Shown here: positions 8,020 through 16,598 of the stretch, in pieces
How the letters are laid out: every line of letters begins with the position of its first letter
How positions within the stretch are numbered: position 1 is the first letter of the stretch
NCBI RefSeq assembly: GCF_014212015.1
Contig: NZ_JACJVN010000027.1
Span: forward strand, 37,359-101,358
DNA: 64,000 nt
Source: Cohnella lubricantis
GTDB taxonomy: Bacteria > Bacillota > Bacilli > Paenibacillales > Paenibacillaceae
Direction of reading: 5' to 3'
Made by a program: the position numbers and the translations under genes
The notes under the pieces: generated by a model
What the model was told of the DNA's origin: nothing
Seen by the model: only the letters and a program-made list of their open reading frames with translations
Databases searched by the model: none

Positions 8020-9531
8020 GTGACGAGACCCAACATCTTGCTGATCACAAGCGATCAACAGCATTGGAACACGATCGGAGCGTTTAACGAAGAGATTCAG
8101 ACGCCGAATTTGGACCGCCTGACAGAGGAAGGGACAACCTTCACTCGCGCTTACTGTCCGAACCCAACCTGTACGCCGACGAGGGCGTCTATCATCACCG
8201 GCATGTATCCGAGCCAGCATGGCGCTTGGACGCTGGGGACCAAACTGTTGGAGGACCGCCATACCGTCGGGGAAGAATTCAATCGCAGCGGCTACCGAAC
8301 GGCCTTGATCGGCAAGGCCCACTTCCAGCCATTGCGCGGCACGGAGGAATATCCTTCGCTGGAAGCTTATCCGGTTCTTCAGGATCTGCCGTTCTGGGAG
8401 GATTTCCACGGACCCTTCTATGGATACGACCACGTCGAACTGGCTCGCAATCATACGAACGAAGCGCATGTCGGCCAGCATTACGCGCTCTGGATGGAGG
8501 AGAAGGGCTGCCGCAATTGGCGCGATTACTTCCTCCCCCCGACCGGAACAATGGATAGAAGCATTCTGCACAAATGGCCGATTCCCGAAGAGTTCCATTA
8601 CAACAATTGGATCGCGGAACGGTCCAACGCACTGCTCGAGCAATACAAGGAGGAGGGCGAGCCGTTCTTCCTCTGGTCAAGCTTCTTCGATCCCCATCCG
8701 GATTATCTGGTTCCCGAGCCTTGGGATACGATGTATGACCCGGATAAGCTGTCAATTCCGAAGGCGGCCGCCGGCGAACATGACCGGAACCCGCCGCACT
8801 TCCGCATGACGCAGGAGGAGAATCCTGACTTCTCGGCCTGGCGGGAGACGGGACAAGGGATTCACGGATACGAGTCCCACGTTCATCATTCGGAGGAAGA
8901 GCGCAAGAGATTGGTGGCCACCTATTACGGCATGATCAGCTGCATGGACAAATATATCGGCCGAATTCTCGACAAGCTCGAACAGCTTGGCCTTGCGGAC
9001 AATACGATCGTCGTCTTCACGACGGATCACGGACACTTCTTCGGCCAGCACGGGCTGCAATACAAAGGCGGCTTCCATTATGAGGATCTGATCAAGCTTC
9101 CTTTCATTGTGCGTTACCCCGGCCACGTACCGGCAGGGCGCGTGTCGCCGGCGATCCAATCGCTGGTCGACCTGGCGCCGACGTTCCTGTCGCTGGCGGG
9201 CCTTCCCGTTCCGTATGCCATGACCGGCGTCGATCAGAGCGGCGTCTGGCTCGGCGCGCGGCGGCAAGCCCGCAATCACGCGATCTGCGAGTTCCGGCAC
9301 GAACCGACGACTATCCACCAGAAGACTTATGTCGACGAGCGTTACAAGATAACGGTCTACTACAATCAAACCTACGGCGAGATCTTCGATCTGCAGGAGG
9401 ATCCCGGGGAGCTTCATAACCTATGGGACGAGCCGCGCTGCGCCGGGTTAAAATCCGAATTGCTGCTCAAATACGCTTGGGCGGAGCTGGGCAAAGAATC
9501 GATGCCGATGCCGCGCATCTGGCACGCTTGA
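8020..9531 (+). CDS. Type I sulfatase, cysteine type (arylsulfatase/N-sulfoglucosamine sulfohydrolase-like)
   Basis: The 503-residue alkaline-phosphatase-superfamily sulfatase hydrolyses sulfate esters. The maturation motif CTPTR is at residues 51-55, followed by ASIITGMYPSQHG, so C51 is converted to formylglycine by the FGE encoded at 5514-6479. Metal-site residues include D12 in TSDQQ and the FTTDHGHFFGQHG segment. No signal peptide is seen, so it probably acts on imported sulfated sugars in the cytoplasm. The GTG at 8020 is preferred because AGGAG lies eight bases upstream; an in-frame ATG at 8002 has no ribosome binding site. The substrate cannot be assigned. It ends the chrA-chrA-sulfatase unit. 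Confidence 0.9.
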   Translation: MTRPNILLITSDQQHWNTIGAFNEEIQTPNLDRLTEEGTTFTRAYCPNPTCTPTRASIITGMYPSQHGAWTLGTKLLEDRHTVGEEFNRSGYRTALIGKAHFQPLRGTEEYPSLEAYPVLQDLPFWEDFHGPFYGYDHVELARNHTNEAHVGQHYALWMEEKGCRNWRDYFLPPTGTMDRSILHKWPIPEEFHYNNWIAERSNALLEQYKEEGEPFFLWSSFFDPHPDYLVPEPWDTMYDPDKLSIPKAAAGEHDRNPPHFRMTQEENPDFSAWRETGQGIHGYESHVHHSEEERKRLVATYYGMISCMDKYIGRILDKLEQLGLADNTIVVFTTDHGHFFGQHGLQYKGGFHYEDLIKLPFIVRYPGHVPAGRVSPAIQSLVDLAPTFLSLAGLPVPYAMTGVDQSGVWLGARRQARNHAICEFRHEPTTIHQKTYVDERYKITVYYNQTYGEIFDLQEDPGELHNLWDEPRCAGLKSELLLKYAWAELGKESMPMPRIWHA

Positions 9532-9659
9532 TCGGACGCTGCCGCAGCCGGGCGATTCCAAGAATTCACTAATGCCATGTCTATATGAATCGTATATCAT
9601 TTTCGTATAGAAGAGTTTGCAAGCGAGCTTGCTGCTTTTCTTCATAACCTTTTCCCTTG

Positions 9660-9689
9660 AGGAGCCGGGATACCGCGGCTCCTTTTTTT
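9660..9689 (+). terminator. Rho-independent terminator after the sulfatase
   Basis: AGGAGCCG pairs with CGGCTCCT around an 8-base loop and is followed by seven T residues. It ends the chrA-sulfatase unit. Confidence 0.9.
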
Positions 9690-9698
9690 GTGCTATTT

Positions 9699-9875
9699 TT
9701 ACCTGTTGGAATGCTTGTGTTCGTCATCTTCGGTAGTGAAGGCTTGCTCGATATTGTCCGCCATCTCTTCGACGGCTTGACTGACCATGTCGAGCGGCGA
9801 TACGCTCTCTTGGCCAGGGGGCGTGGGGGATGAGGCTTCGGTGTAGGATTCGACGTCCCCGTCTTTGCGGATCAT
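9699..9875 (-). CDS. Small acidic protein, 58 residues, function unknown
   Basis: This short frame begins MIRKDGDVES and ends DDEHKHSNR. GAGGAGG lies eight bases before the ATG at 9875, an almost ideal ribosome binding site. The product is hydrophilic and acidic, with a Pro/Ser-rich middle (SSPTPPGQE) and a probable amphipathic helix at 29-46 (LDMVSQAVEEMADNIEQAF). It has no membrane segment or signal. The overlapping 77-codon frame at 9724-9957 is Arg-rich and lacks a suitable start, so it is taken as a shadow. No family recognised. It stands alone between two terminators. Confidence 0.7.
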   Translation of the reverse strand: MIRKDGDVESYTEASSPTPPGQESVSPLDMVSQAVEEMADNIEQAFTTEDDEHKHSNR

Positions 9876-9956
9876 GCGGCATGCCTCCTCGAATAGGGAA
9901 TGGATGCCGCTTAGTATGGATCGCGAAGCGCCGGACTATGCCGTAATGCGTCAACA

Positions 9957-9995
9957 AATAAGGGACACAGCGAGGTTGTCGCTCTGTCCCTTATT
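9957..9995 (-). terminator. Strong bidirectional-looking terminator after the J-like gene
   Basis: AATAAGGGACA and TGTCCCTTATT are perfect 11-base arms, continued inward by AGCGA/TCGCT after a single mismatch, with loop GGTTG. The minus-strand tail is TTATTTGTTG. Confidence 0.85.
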
Positions 9996-10005
9996 ATAAG
10001 CTGCT

Positions 10006-10914
10006 TTAAGGCTGCAAGTAGTGCTCGATGAATGCCACGGCGTTGTCGGTATGCTCGGTGTCGGCTCGAATGGCGGCGATATATTCGGTGCTGCCTTCGA
10101 GATCCATATCGTCCGCCAGCGGCGTGTCGGACAGATCGATGCCGTAGGCTCGCTCCGCAGGATCGTCAATGGTGGACGTCTTGACGGCGGCATCGGACGA
10201 GGCAAGCGCGGCGGAATCGCCGGGCAGCGTCTCGAGCGGAGCGAAGAGGTCCTCATTCACCAGCTTGTCGAAGTTCGCTCTGTCCAAGATGAAGAGATCC
10301 GATTTGTCGTCGAGCAGGCTGACGATGCTCTTCTGAATGAAGGCCATGTCTTGTTCGCTTCTGACCTCAGCCGGAACGTAGATCAGGTTCGAGATGATCC
10401 GCTGCCACTCCGGGAACTGCTCCAGAGCTTGAGCGCCCATCTGCTCGGTATCGACGCTGAAGGAGCCTTGGTAATAATAATTGCCGTAGAACATGATGCG
10501 CAGGTCGGGCGGCGGCAGCTTGGCCAGCCGTTCTTGCTCCGCGCGATGATCCATGTAGCTCTTGACGCCGAACCCGATCGCGATCAGTACAATGATGCCC
10601 ACGATTATATGAATCTTGTAATAGTGGAAGAAGTGATCCCACTTCTTGGCCTTATCGGCCATTCCCTTATACTTGCCGTAATGCTTCTTCTCGTATTCGG
10701 CCTTCGCCTGCTGCTCCTCGTAATCCCGAATGAAGCGGTAGGCCGCGGTGACGGCGTCGATATCCACCAGTTCTTCAGACGCCAGATCGGCTTGCTCGCG
10801 CATCTTCTGCGCCCTGGCTCTTCGCGTCAATAGGAAGTAACGCTTCTCCACTTCATCCTTGCTGGCGGTCTCCGGGAGACCAAGCGCGGCGTAAGCTTGC
10901 TTCAAATCTTCCAT
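10006..10914 (-). CDS. Single-pass membrane protein with a degenerate J-like N-terminal domain
   Basis: A 302-residue protein of unknown function. Residues ~1-70 look like a J-domain fold (MEDLKQAYAALGLPETASKDEVEKRYFLL, shown by its key LGLPE...A...DEVEKRYF pattern), but the HPD tripeptide that activates Hsp70 is absent. One transmembrane helix lies at ~101-117 (IHIIVGIIVLIAIGFG). The remaining ~180 residues would be extracellular and contain LRIMFYGNYYYQGSF and SDLFILDRANFDKL, somewhat like solute-binding folds. The start at 10914 is preferred because AAGGTGA precedes it at the right distance; an ATG five codons upstream lacks a site. Monocistronic. Confidence 0.7.
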   Translation of the reverse strand: MEDLKQAYAALGLPETASKDEVEKRYFLLTRRARAQKMREQADLASEELVDIDAVTAAYRFIRDYEEQQAKAEYEKKHYGKYKGMADKAKKWDHFFHYYKIHIIVGIIVLIAIGFGVKSYMDHRAEQERLAKLPPPDLRIMFYGNYYYQGSFSVDTEQMGAQALEQFPEWQRIISNLIYVPAEVRSEQDMAFIQKSIVSLLDDKSDLFILDRANFDKLVNEDLFAPLETLPGDSAALASSDAAVKTSTIDDPAERAYGIDLSDTPLADDMDLEGSTEYIAAIRADTEHTDNAVAFIEHYLQP

Positions 10915-11131
10915 TTGCGTCACCTTCATTCGTTGTCTACAAGCATTCCTAAATAAGTATACGTGATATTAGGAAACGGTTCCACTGTTGAAGTATGGGC
11001 GGCGCGTCACTCAAGGTTCTGAGCCTATAGGGGATAAAGAACTTAGAAGCCGTAACACGAATAATCCGACCCATAGCGGCATGACCGTTTTTCTCCTTGT
11101 TATCATGGGACCTCCTTCTCCTAGTTGCGCT

Positions 11132-11962
11132 TCAACTGTACTGGCGGCGGAATTGCACCGGCGTCATGCCGGTCAGCGCGCGGAACGTGCGTACGAAGTG
11201 GCTGTCATCCTGGAAGCCGACGGCTTCCGCGACTGTCTTCACCGGCCGGTCGGGCTGCGAGATGAGCAGCTCCTTCGACTTCTGAATGCGGAACTGCAGC
11301 AGATACTGATAAGGACTAACCCCCCAGCTCTTGCGGAAAAGCGTGTTCAGATGCTGCGAACTGATCCGCAGCTCAGCCGCCATTCGATCCAACCCCAGAT
11401 TCGGATCCCCGAATTCCTCCTCGATCAGCAGGTAGATCGGGGTCAGCCGCTCATGTCCCTTGGACAAGGACGGCTCGCCGCTCACCTGCCCGTATTGCTT
11501 GAGCAGCGTCAGGAACGTGTACACCTCCAGCGAGCCGTTAATTCCCGCGAAGTCGAAGCTGTAACGGCACTTCTCCGCATAGTGCTCGTGTACGGCGGCA
11601 AGAGGCGTGTCCTCCTCCCAACGGATCGGCTTCATATGCTGCAGATCCAGCGAGGCCGTGATCGGATTCCCCAGCGCTCCGTCGAACGTCAGGAACCAGG
11701 TGGACCACACGGGCGTATCCGCATGATAGCTGTGCGGAACATCCGGCTTCAGCAGGATGCCTTGGTTAGGGCCGAGCCGCATCGTCGCGCCGTTCGCCGT
11801 GAAGCTGCCGCTGCCGCTGACCGTATGCAGCCAGTGGAAGGAGGGAAACCCATCCTCCCGGTTAATCGGGTACTGATGCTCCGACAAGCCGACCGATGTG
11901 AGGTGAAGCGGCAGGCGCTTGTCCAGCTCCGTCGTGACGAACTGTCTCCCATAAGAGCTCAT
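11132..11962 (-). CDS. AraC-family transcriptional regulator with cupin sensor
   Basis: The 276-residue protein has an N-terminal AraC-type cupin (ligand pocket segment LKPDVPHSYHA) and two C-terminal helix-turn-helix motifs: LDRMAAELRISSQHLNTLFRK and the final family signature VAEAVGFQDDSHFVRTFRALTGMTPVQFRR. It is divergent from the dehydrogenase/isomerase genes at 12091-13870 and most likely activates them in response to a sugar-derived ligand (inference from position). The start at 11962 has AAAGGGGG nine bases upstream. No ligand can be named. Confidence 0.9.
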   Translation of the reverse strand: MSSYGRQFVTTELDKRLPLHLTSVGLSEHQYPINREDGFPSFHWLHTVSGSGSFTANGATMRLGPNQGILLKPDVPHSYHADTPVWSTWFLTFDGALGNPITASLDLQHMKPIRWEEDTPLAAVHEHYAEKCRYSFDFAGINGSLEVYTFLTLLKQYGQVSGEPSLSKGHERLTPIYLLIEEEFGDPNLGLDRMAAELRISSQHLNTLFRKSWGVSPYQYLLQFRIQKSKELLISQPDRPVKTVAEAVGFQDDSHFVRTFRALTGMTPVQFRRQYS

Positions 11963-12010
11963 TCGCGAATACCCCCTTTCATTTTATTCTACCGAATCCG
12001 TTATATCTTC

Positions 12011-12042
12011 TATTTTAATCCGTAATTTGCCAAATTAAAATA
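12011..12042. promoter_or_regulatory. Inverted repeat between araC-type gene and its divergent target
   Basis: TATTTTAAT and ATTAAAATA form 9-base arms separated by 14 bases in the 128-base divergent gap, which is much more AT-rich than its surroundings. It is a candidate operator, although AraC proteins more often use direct repeats. Confidence 0.35.
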
Positions 12043-12090
12043 AGGTTGTCAGTTGTATATTCTCATATTCAAACAATGGAGAGTGAGGAC

Positions 12091-13062
12091 ATGTCCGTTA
12101 AACTCGGCTTTATCGGAACCGGCGGCATCGCGCAAGCTCATCTGGACAATCTGAAGCGAATCGAAGGCGTGGAGGTCGTCTCGTTCTACGATCTGGACCT
12201 CTCTCGTTCGCAGGCGGCGGCTTCCGCCTGGGGCGGTGCGCGAGCGTTCGCAGACATGGACGAGATGCTGGACGATACGAAGCTGGACGGCGTCTACGTC
12301 TGCGTGCCCCCGATGGCGCATGGAGAGGCGGAGCGCAAGCTGCTGGAGCGCAGCATCCCGTTCCTCGTGGAGAAGCCGCTCGGCATCGATTCGGCATTGC
12401 CCGCACAGATCGCCGAACAGGTGAAGGCGAAGCGGCTCATTACGGCCGTCGGCTATCACTGGCGCTACAACGAAGCGGCTGGACTGGCCAAGCAGCTTCT
12501 AGCGGACCGCAAGGCCGGCATGGCGCTCGGCTATTGGATGGGCGGCATGCCGATGGTGCCGTGGTGGCGGTCGCAGGCCGGCTCGGGCGGTCAGTTCGTC
12601 GAGCAGACGACGCACATCGTCGACCTACTGCGCTACCTGTGCGGCGACGTCAGCGAAGTGTATGCCGCCTATGCGCTGCGGGTCATGGACGAACAGGTGC
12701 AAGGGACGGACGTTCCGGATGTCGGCACCGTGACGCTCAAGCTGAAGAACGGCATGGTCGCTACGATCTCGAATACGTGCCTGCTGCCGGTCGGCCATCA
12801 CGTCGGCCTCGATTTGTACACGGACAAGGGCGTACTGGAGATTCGAGGCGACGGGCTGAGGGAATTGACCGCCGAAGGCAGCCGGTTCCGCAAGTCGAAG
12901 ACCAATCCGTACTACACGGAGGATGAAGCGTTCGTCTACGCGCTTCGCACCGGCGATACGTCGCGCATCCTGTCCGACTATGCGGACGCGCTGCGCACGC
13001 ACGAAGTGACGATCGCCGCGAACGAATCCGCGAGCAGCGGCAAACCGATCATTTTCGAATAA
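12091..13062 (+). CDS. Gfo/Idh/MocA-family NAD(P)-dependent oxidoreductase
   Basis: This 323-residue dehydrogenase has an N-terminal Rossmann fold (LGFIGTGGIAQAH at ~5-17) and the family EKP motif (FLVEKPLGID at ~94-103). The C-terminal alpha/beta domain contains YHWRYN and QTTHIVDLLRYL, the usual position of the catalytic histidine. It oxidises or reduces a hydroxyl of a sugar, inositol or sugar acid; the substrate is not predictable. The ATG at 12091 is taken because GGAG lies ten bases upstream; the frame's earlier ATG at 12046 falls in the promoter region. It is followed after 34 bases by an isomerase gene, forming an operon divergent from the AraC regulator. Confidence 0.88.
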   Translation: MSVKLGFIGTGGIAQAHLDNLKRIEGVEVVSFYDLDLSRSQAAASAWGGARAFADMDEMLDDTKLDGVYVCVPPMAHGEAERKLLERSIPFLVEKPLGIDSALPAQIAEQVKAKRLITAVGYHWRYNEAAGLAKQLLADRKAGMALGYWMGGMPMVPWWRSQAGSGGQFVEQTTHIVDLLRYLCGDVSEVYAAYALRVMDEQVQGTDVPDVGTVTLKLKNGMVATISNTCLLPVGHHVGLDLYTDKGVLEIRGDGLRELTAEGSRFRKSKTNPYYTEDEAFVYALRTGDTSRILSDYADALRTHEVTIAANESASSGKPIIFE

Positions 13063-13096
13063 ACCAATTGCCTATCGAGAGGAGCGCGAACGTCCG

Positions 13097-13870
13097 ATGA
13101 AGTGGTCATTGTGCATTGGGGCTTACCCCGGCAAAGACGAGATCTACCATCTGGAGCGCATCAAGGAGCACGGCTTCGACGGCTTGGAATATTACGCTTG
13201 GTGGAACTTGACCGATCTGAAGAAGACGGCGAAGGAGCAAGAGCGGATCGGCGTCGGCATTAGCGCCACCTGCACGAAGTTCATCAGCCTCGTGGACGAA
13301 TCGCTGCGGGATGCCTACCTGGAGGGCGTTCGCCAGACGATCGAAGCGTGCCGGATTCTGAACGTCAAGTCGGTCATCTCCCAGACGGGCAACGTATTGG
13401 ACGGCATCCCGCGGGAGACGCAGCGGCAGACGATGGTCGAGACGCTGAAGCGCTGCGCTCCGCTGTTCGAGGAAGCCGGTATCGTGCTGGAGGTGGAACC
13501 GCTGAACGGGCTTGTCGATCATCCCGGCCACTTCCTGCAGCGTTCGGATGAATCCGTCGGCGTCATCGATCAAGTCGACAGCCCGAACGTGAAGCTCGTG
13601 TTCGACGTCTATCATCAACAGATTACGGAGGGCAATGTCATCCGGGGGGCGGCCGGCTATATCGAGCGGATCAACCACTACCACATCGCCGACAATCCGG
13701 GACGCAAGCAGCCGGGAACGGGCGAGCTGAACTACGTCAACATCCTGCGGGCGATCCGGAACACCGGATTTGACGGCTTCGTCGGCCTCGAATGCGGCTA
13801 TACGATCGATACGGACGAAGCGATCGAGCAATTCAAGCGGGACATCCTGGCGCCCGCGATGAACGGATAG
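13097..13870 (+). CDS. Sugar phosphate isomerase/epimerase, hydroxypyruvate isomerase-like
   Basis: A 257-residue xylose-isomerase-like TIM barrel. Metal-site and family motifs are EVEPLNGLVDHPG, KLVFDVYHQQITEGN and YHIADNPGRKQPGTGELNY; the last is characteristic of the Hyi/hydroxypyruvate isomerase group. It probably interconverts a ketose/aldose or hydroxy-oxo acid downstream of the preceding dehydrogenase, so the two may form a short catabolic route. The start at 13097 has GAGAGGAG fourteen bases upstream. The exact substrate is unknown and other barrel isomerases in this superfamily are possible. Confidence 0.82.
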   Translation: MKWSLCIGAYPGKDEIYHLERIKEHGFDGLEYYAWWNLTDLKKTAKEQERIGVGISATCTKFISLVDESLRDAYLEGVRQTIEACRILNVKSVISQTGNVLDGIPRETQRQTMVETLKRCAPLFEEAGIVLEVEPLNGLVDHPGHFLQRSDESVGVIDQVDSPNVKLVFDVYHQQITEGNVIRGAAGYIERINHYHIADNPGRKQPGTGELNYVNILRAIRNTGFDGFVGLECGYTIDTDEAIEQFKRDILAPAMNG

Positions 13871-14008
13871 ACTGGCAGAATTAGCGTGCGCGGGCTTATC
13901 TTGGCCATTCTCATGGGCGAGGTTAGGCCTGTTTTTTTTATCTCCAATAGGAAGCGGCAGAGCAGTATAATGGACCCATCAACTTAATCCGGAATAGGAG
14001 GGGCAGCA

Positions 14009-15058
14009 ATGGTGAAAAGGTATCGGGTAGCCGTTGCCGGCTGCGGCGGCATGGCGAGAACTTGGGTGGAATATGCATGGAAGAGGGAGGATACCGAGAT
14101 TGTCGCGCTTGTCGACATCCATCTGGAGGCTGCTCGTTCGATGGCGGACCGTTACGGGCTGACGTGCGGGACGTATGCCGATCTGGCTGAAGCGATCGAA
14201 GCGTCAGGGGCCAATCTCGTCTTCGATGTGACGATTCCCTCAACGCACCACAGAATCGCGCAGACCGCGCTCGAAGCGGGCTGTCACGTATTCGGCGAGA
14301 AGCCGATGGCGGCGACGATGGAGGAGGCGCGGGACTTAATCCGCATCGCGGAGCAGTCGGGCAAGTCGCACGCAGTCATGCAGAACCGTCGGTATAACGC
14401 GAGCATCCGGGCGCTTCGCGCGCTGATCGGCGCAGGGACGATTGGGCGAGTTGGGTACATAGGAGCGGACTTCTTCTTAGGTCCGCACTTCGGCGGCTTC
14501 CGCGACGCGATGGACAGTCCGCTCATTCTCGATATGGCCATTCATACCTTCGATCAGGCGAGGTTTATCACCGGCGCCGACCCTGTATCGGTATACTGCC
14601 ATGAATTCAATGTTCCCGGTTCGTGGTACGCGGGCAATGCGTCGGCCATTTGTATTTTCGAGATGTCAGACGGTTCCGTCTTCTGCTACCGCGGTTCTTG
14701 GTCCGCGGAAGGAGCGCCGACGTCATGGGAGTCTTCTTGGCGCATTACGGGCGAGCGCGGGACAGCGATCTGGGACGGCGATCAGGCGCCCTATGCGGAG
14801 GTCGCCGAGGAAGGGCAAGACGGCAAGTTCCTTCGCGACAGCGTGAAGGTTGAAGCGCCGCTCGAATGGACGGGCCGCGATGGACATGCCGGATGCTTGG
14901 ACGAGATGTTCGCTTCCCTGGCGGAAGGACGGCGCGCCGAGACGGACGGCCGGGACAATATTCACAGCATGGCGATGGTGCTCGGGGCGATTGAGAGTGC
15001 GAGGACGGGACGAAAGGTATGGATCGGCGGGTCGCAAAATTTAATTGAATCGATATAG
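14009..15058 (+). CDS. Gfo/Idh/MocA-family NAD(P)-dependent oxidoreductase (second)
   Basis: The 349-residue protein has the Rossmann motif VAVAGCGGMARTW at ~6-18 and the EKP motif GEKPMAATMEEA near residue 94. The second domain contains LILDMAIHTFDQARFI, with the probable catalytic histidine. It starts ten bases after AGGAGGGG. It is separated from the Hyi-like gene by 138 bases that hold a long T-tract (13931-13938) but only a weak stem, so it may be transcribed separately. It is only distantly similar to the first dehydrogenase, and substrate specificity is unknown. Confidence 0.85.
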   Translation: MVKRYRVAVAGCGGMARTWVEYAWKREDTEIVALVDIHLEAARSMADRYGLTCGTYADLAEAIEASGANLVFDVTIPSTHHRIAQTALEAGCHVFGEKPMAATMEEARDLIRIAEQSGKSHAVMQNRRYNASIRALRALIGAGTIGRVGYIGADFFLGPHFGGFRDAMDSPLILDMAIHTFDQARFITGADPVSVYCHEFNVPGSWYAGNASAICIFEMSDGSVFCYRGSWSAEGAPTSWESSWRITGERGTAIWDGDQAPYAEVAEEGQDGKFLRDSVKVEAPLEWTGRDGHAGCLDEMFASLAEGRRAETDGRDNIHSMAMVLGAIESARTGRKVWIGGSQNLIESI

Positions 15059-15154
15059 CGAAAAATAGCGTATATGGAAGAAAGGATGTGATTCGGTTCG
15101 TCCATCCAAAGAACTACGGTTCTGTGATACAATGGGAAAAAGGCGGTGAGTTCC

Positions 15155-15595
15155 ATGGAACCATGGGCAATATGGCTGGTCATCGGTTTTGTGCTGTTGA
15201 TCGCCGAGATGTTGACGCTGTCCTTCTTCCTGCTGTGGCTCGGTCTTGGAGCTGTTGCCGGAGCGTTGGCCGCTTGGGTGGCGCCGGACTCGTTCTTCGT
15301 GCAAGCGCTTGCGTTCATCGTCGTCGCGGGCGTACTGACCGCGTTCACGAAGCCGCTGAGCCGGAGACTGCGCTCTTCCAAGGCGAAGGACTTCAAGGAT
15401 GCAATTGAAGATCTCGTCGGCAAGCAGGGCGTCGTCACGGTCGCCATCGAGCCGGGCAAGCCGGGCATCGTGAAGGTCGGCAGCGAGACGTGGACCGCAT
15501 ATGCCGAGGAAGAGCTGGCGGAAGGCAAGACCGTAACGATCGTTAGCAGAGGAACGACGCAAGTAGAAGTACGACCATCGGGAGGGGATCGGTAG
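15155..15595 (+). CDS. NfeD-like membrane protein
   Basis: This 146-residue protein has two to three hydrophobic segments in the first ~75 residues (AIWLVIGFVLLIAEML, then LGAVAGALAAWV) and a C-terminal OB-fold (IEDLVGKQGVVTVAI...GKVKVGSETWTAYAEE-type). That is the short NfeD architecture without the ClpP-like protease. The ATG at 15155 follows GGTGA at 5 bases; a GTG three codons earlier is less likely. The stop overlaps the GTG of the SPFH gene by one base (TAGTG). The two form the conserved NfeD-SPFH unit implicated in membrane microdomain organisation and membrane-stress responses. Confidence 0.9.
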   Translation: MEPWAIWLVIGFVLLIAEMLTLSFFLLWLGLGAVAGALAAWVAPDSFFVQALAFIVVAGVLTAFTKPLSRRLRSSKAKDFKDAIEDLVGKQGVVTVAIEPGKPGIVKVGSETWTAYAEEELAEGKTVTIVSRGTTQVEVRPSGGDR

Positions 15596-16527
15596 TGGGA
15601 TACGCTATTATATTTATTATTTTACTGGTTGTCGTCGTTTTTATCGGATTCGCAATCAAGATCGTTCCGCAGCAGAAGATCGGCGTCGTCGAGCGGCTCG
15701 GCAAGTACAACCGCTTGCTCACGCCGGGCGTTAACATTCTCGTCCCGTTCATCGATTACGTGAGGGTGACGCACGACCTGCGGATTCAGCAGGCGCATGT
15801 GCCGCCGCAGACGGTCATTACGAAGGACAACGTGCAGGTTCAGATCGATACGATTATTTTCTACCAAGTGGTTGCGCCTGAGCAGGCGACCTACGGCATC
15901 TCCGACTATGTCTCCGGCGTGCGGAACATCACGACGGCGACGATGCGGCAGATCATCGGCAAGATGGAGCTCGACGAGACGCTGTCCGGACGGGAGAAGA
16001 TCTCTGTCGACATCCGCCTCGCGCTCGACGAGGCGACGGAGAAGTGGGGCGTGCGGATCGAACGCGTCGAGGTCATCGACATTAAGCCGCCGTCCGATAT
16101 CCAGGATGCGATGGATAAGCAGATGAAGGCGGAGCGGAGCAAGCGCGCCATCGTGCTCGAGGCGGAAGCCGCGAAGCAGGATATGATCCTGCGCGCCGAA
16201 GGCGACAAGCAGAGCAAGATTCTGAAGGCCGAAGGCGACAAGGAAGCGCGCATCCGCGAGGCGGAAGGCCTGCGGCAAGCGCAGGAGCTGGAGGCGCTTG
16301 GCCAAGCGAAGGCGATCGAGGCGGTCGCGCTGGCGGAGAAGTCGCGCGTCGAGCTGCTGAAGCAGGCCGGACTGGACGAGAACGTGCTCGCGTACAAGTC
16401 GTTCGAAGCGTTGGCCGAAGTTGCGAAGGGGCCGGCGAACAAGGTGTTCCTGCCGTCCAGTGCGGTCGAAGCGCTGGGCAGCGTAGGCGCCATTGCCGAC
16501 GTGTTCAAGAGCAGCGGCAAGAAGTAA
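15595..16527 (+). CDS. SPFH/stomatin-like membrane protein (QmcA/YbbK type)
   Basis: This 310-residue protein has one N-terminal membrane helix (IIFIILLVVVVFIGFAI) and a band-7 domain from ~20-190 (VPQQKIGVVERLGKYNRLL, then LTPGVNILVPFIDYV). A long Glu/Ala/Lys coiled coil (AEGDKQSKILKAEGDKEAR and relatives) runs to ~270. It scaffolds membrane microdomains together with the NfeD partner, whose stop codon overlaps this GTG start; GGAGGGGA lies upstream. The short C-terminal Ser/Gly/Lys tail is typical. Confidence 0.92.
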   Translation: MGYAIIFIILLVVVVFIGFAIKIVPQQKIGVVERLGKYNRLLTPGVNILVPFIDYVRVTHDLRIQQAHVPPQTVITKDNVQVQIDTIIFYQVVAPEQATYGISDYVSGVRNITTATMRQIIGKMELDETLSGREKISVDIRLALDEATEKWGVRIERVEVIDIKPPSDIQDAMDKQMKAERSKRAIVLEAEAAKQDMILRAEGDKQSKILKAEGDKEARIREAEGLRQAQELEALGQAKAIEAVALAEKSRVELLKQAGLDENVLAYKSFEALAEVAKGPANKVFLPSSAVEALGSVGAIADVFKSSGKK

Positions 16528-16552
16528 GGCAAGCGCAAGCGAAGCAGAACGA

Positions 16553-16587
16553 AGCGGTGCCCGGGGGCGATCCCGGCACCGCTTTTT
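16553..16587 (+). terminator. Rho-independent terminator after the SPFH gene
   Basis: AGCGGTGCC pairs with GGCACCGCT, with an inner CGGG/CCCG, followed by TTTTT. Confidence 0.9.
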
Positions 16588-16598
16588 GCGCGGCGTTG

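Noticed and set aside
9724..9957. 77-codon Arg-rich minus frame
   Set aside because: It overlaps the 58-residue frame that has the ribosome binding site; no start signal of its own.
10988..12025. 345-codon plus-strand frame over the AraC gene
   Set aside because: The minus strand encodes an unmistakable AraC regulator with correct start and ribosome binding site.
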